A stretch of DNA of 64,000 nt from Fulvivirgaceae bacterium JP3-4 (GTDB taxonomy: Bacteria; Bacteroidota; Bacteroidia; Cytophagales; Cyclobacteriaceae): the NCBI GenBank assembly GCA_029309925.1, contig JARKND010000001.1, positions 868,001 to 932,000 on the forward strand, given 5' to 3'. Shown here piece after piece: positions 63,285 through 64,000 of this stretch. The notes beneath the pieces are model-generated. The model was not told the origin of the DNA and did no database searches. It was given only the letters and a program-made list of their open reading frames with translations. The translations under genes and the position numbers were made by a program. Positions within the stretch are counted from its first letter, which is position 1. Every line of letters starts with the position of its first letter.

Positions 63285-64000
63285 TTATTTTTCTTTGGAC
63301 GGTTCGGTTCTGTATCTGAAAATATCCCCGGCACGGTAGATGGCTTCCCGCAGGGAACTTTCACTCGCCTGGTTCTTTCCCGCGATGGCGAACGCTGTTC
63401 CGTGATCCGGTGACGTGCGGACTACCGGCAGCCCGGCAGTGAAGTTGATGCCATCATCAAATGCAATCGACTTGAACGGTATCAATCCCTGGTCGTGGTA
63501 CATTGCGAGCACTCCATCATATTTTAGATAAGAGGCGGAGCCGAAGAAACCGTCAGCGGGAAAAGGTCCAAAGACGAGTCGACCCTTATTTCGCAGATCA
63601 TTCACAACGCCCTTGACTACCTGCTCATCTTCCTGCCCGATCAGCCCATTATCTCCTGCATGCGGGTTAAGCCCAAGCACGGCAATCTTCGGCTTCACAA
63701 ATCCGAAATCTTTCTTCAAAGAATTTTCCATCAGCGCAAGCTTGGTTTCTATTCTCTCCTTTGTCAGCAGGGACGACACCTGACTCACCGGCACATGCTC
63801 CGTGACCAGGCCAACCTTAAGCTTTTCGCTTACCATAAACATGAGACTGTCCTGGCTTCCAAAAAATTGCGTGAGGTATTCCGTGTGACCTTTGAACGGG
63901 AACTCCTGGCTGTGGATCATCTTCTTATCGATAGGAGCTGTAACAAGCGCATCGAGGTAGCCGTCCTTCAAATCTTCGCAGGCATTTTTCAGCGCGGTGA
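63285..64000 (-). CDS. pdxA: 4-hydroxythreonine-4-phosphate dehydrogenase, start outside the window
   Basis: The enzyme acts in pyridoxal phosphate synthesis. The frame is open to the window edge, so the N-terminal part is missing; the visible 238 residues hold LDALVTAPIDKK, the metal-binding His in FKGHTEYL, AVLGLNPHAGDNGLIGQEDE, MYHDQGLIPFK and the C-terminal VRTSPDHGTAFAIAGKN. All match PdxA. Codons upstream of the TTG at 63971 continue the conserved sequence, so that TTG is not the start. Confidence 0.95.
   Translation of the reverse strand, partial: TALKNACEDLKDGYLDALVTAPIDKKMIHSQEFPFKGHTEYLTQFFGSQDSLMFMVSEKLKVGLVTEHVPVSQVSSLLTKERIETKLALMENSLKKDFGFVKPKIAVLGLNPHAGDNGLIGQEDEQVVKGVVNDLRNKGRLVFGPFPADGFFGSASYLKYDGVLAMYHDQGLIPFKSIAFDDGINFTAGLPVVRTSPDHGTAFAIAGKNQASESSLREAIYRAGDIFRYRTEPSKEK

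Overview
The window looks like a chromosomal segment of a member of the Bacteroidota, most probably the order Cytophagales. This is inferred from gene content: a fused lpxC-fabZ, the type IX secretion regulator PorX, a secreted protein with a gliding-motility-type C-terminal sorting domain, a PorG-like DUF6089 protein, DUF4290, DUF4296, DUF3109 and DUF177 genes, promoters of the TTTG/TAnnTTTG type, and almost no Shine-Dalgarno sequences. I see no prophage, insertion sequence, CRISPR array, rRNA or tRNA gene. No stretch over 300 bases lacks a gene.

Layout. 1-2683: end of a DUF4296 lipoprotein gene, then mutS2. 2733-7394 (minus): a small lipoprotein, then the lipid A operon lpxD, lpxC/fabZ, lpxA and an ABC ATPase. 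7560-12175: an HD hydrolase facing porX-tsaE-ald. 12183-12755: a YefM-YoeB toxin-antitoxin module with its operator. 12762-20383: valS, an MFS transporter, an rRNA methyltransferase, and fahA with a flavin reductase. 20526-24661: a hybrid histidine kinase, a PorG-like protein and an esterase-like lipoprotein. 24841-27744: monocistronic pdhB and an OmpA/TPR lipoprotein. 28159-34325 (minus): hisS-hutH-sorting-domain protein, then ybaB and a glycosyltransferase. 34453-35029: three very small genes, one only 38 codons long. 35149-38942: NfeD-flotillin, exonuclease III and a secreted protein. 38939-43879 (minus): uvrD, two smaller genes and murA. 44797-52703 (minus): DUF4159-MoxR-DUF58-BatA-like and two large envelope proteins. 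52937-57615: tldE and two tandem tldD genes carrying Tat-like signals. 57844-64000 (minus): pdxA, TerB-like, DUF177, rpmF, fabH, efp, accB, accC.

Most genes serve the envelope or core metabolism. Lipid A synthesis, peptidoglycan (murA), fatty acid initiation (accBC, fabH, fabZ) and type IX secretion (porX, the sorting-domain cargo, the PorG-like protein) are all represented. The MoxR/DUF58/BatA-like cluster next to the TldD/TldE peptidase genes is a conserved-looking locus without a clear function.

The most unusual signal is not a gene. At least a dozen places, nearly all intergenic, carry short arrays with a strict 7-base period (8 at one site). The unit sequence differs from site to site, and the arrays are often arranged as long inverted repeats. 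Two arrays lie inside the reading frames of aminoacyl-tRNA synthetases (valS and hisS), and another supplies the end of fabH. I know of no named element in this phylum that fits.
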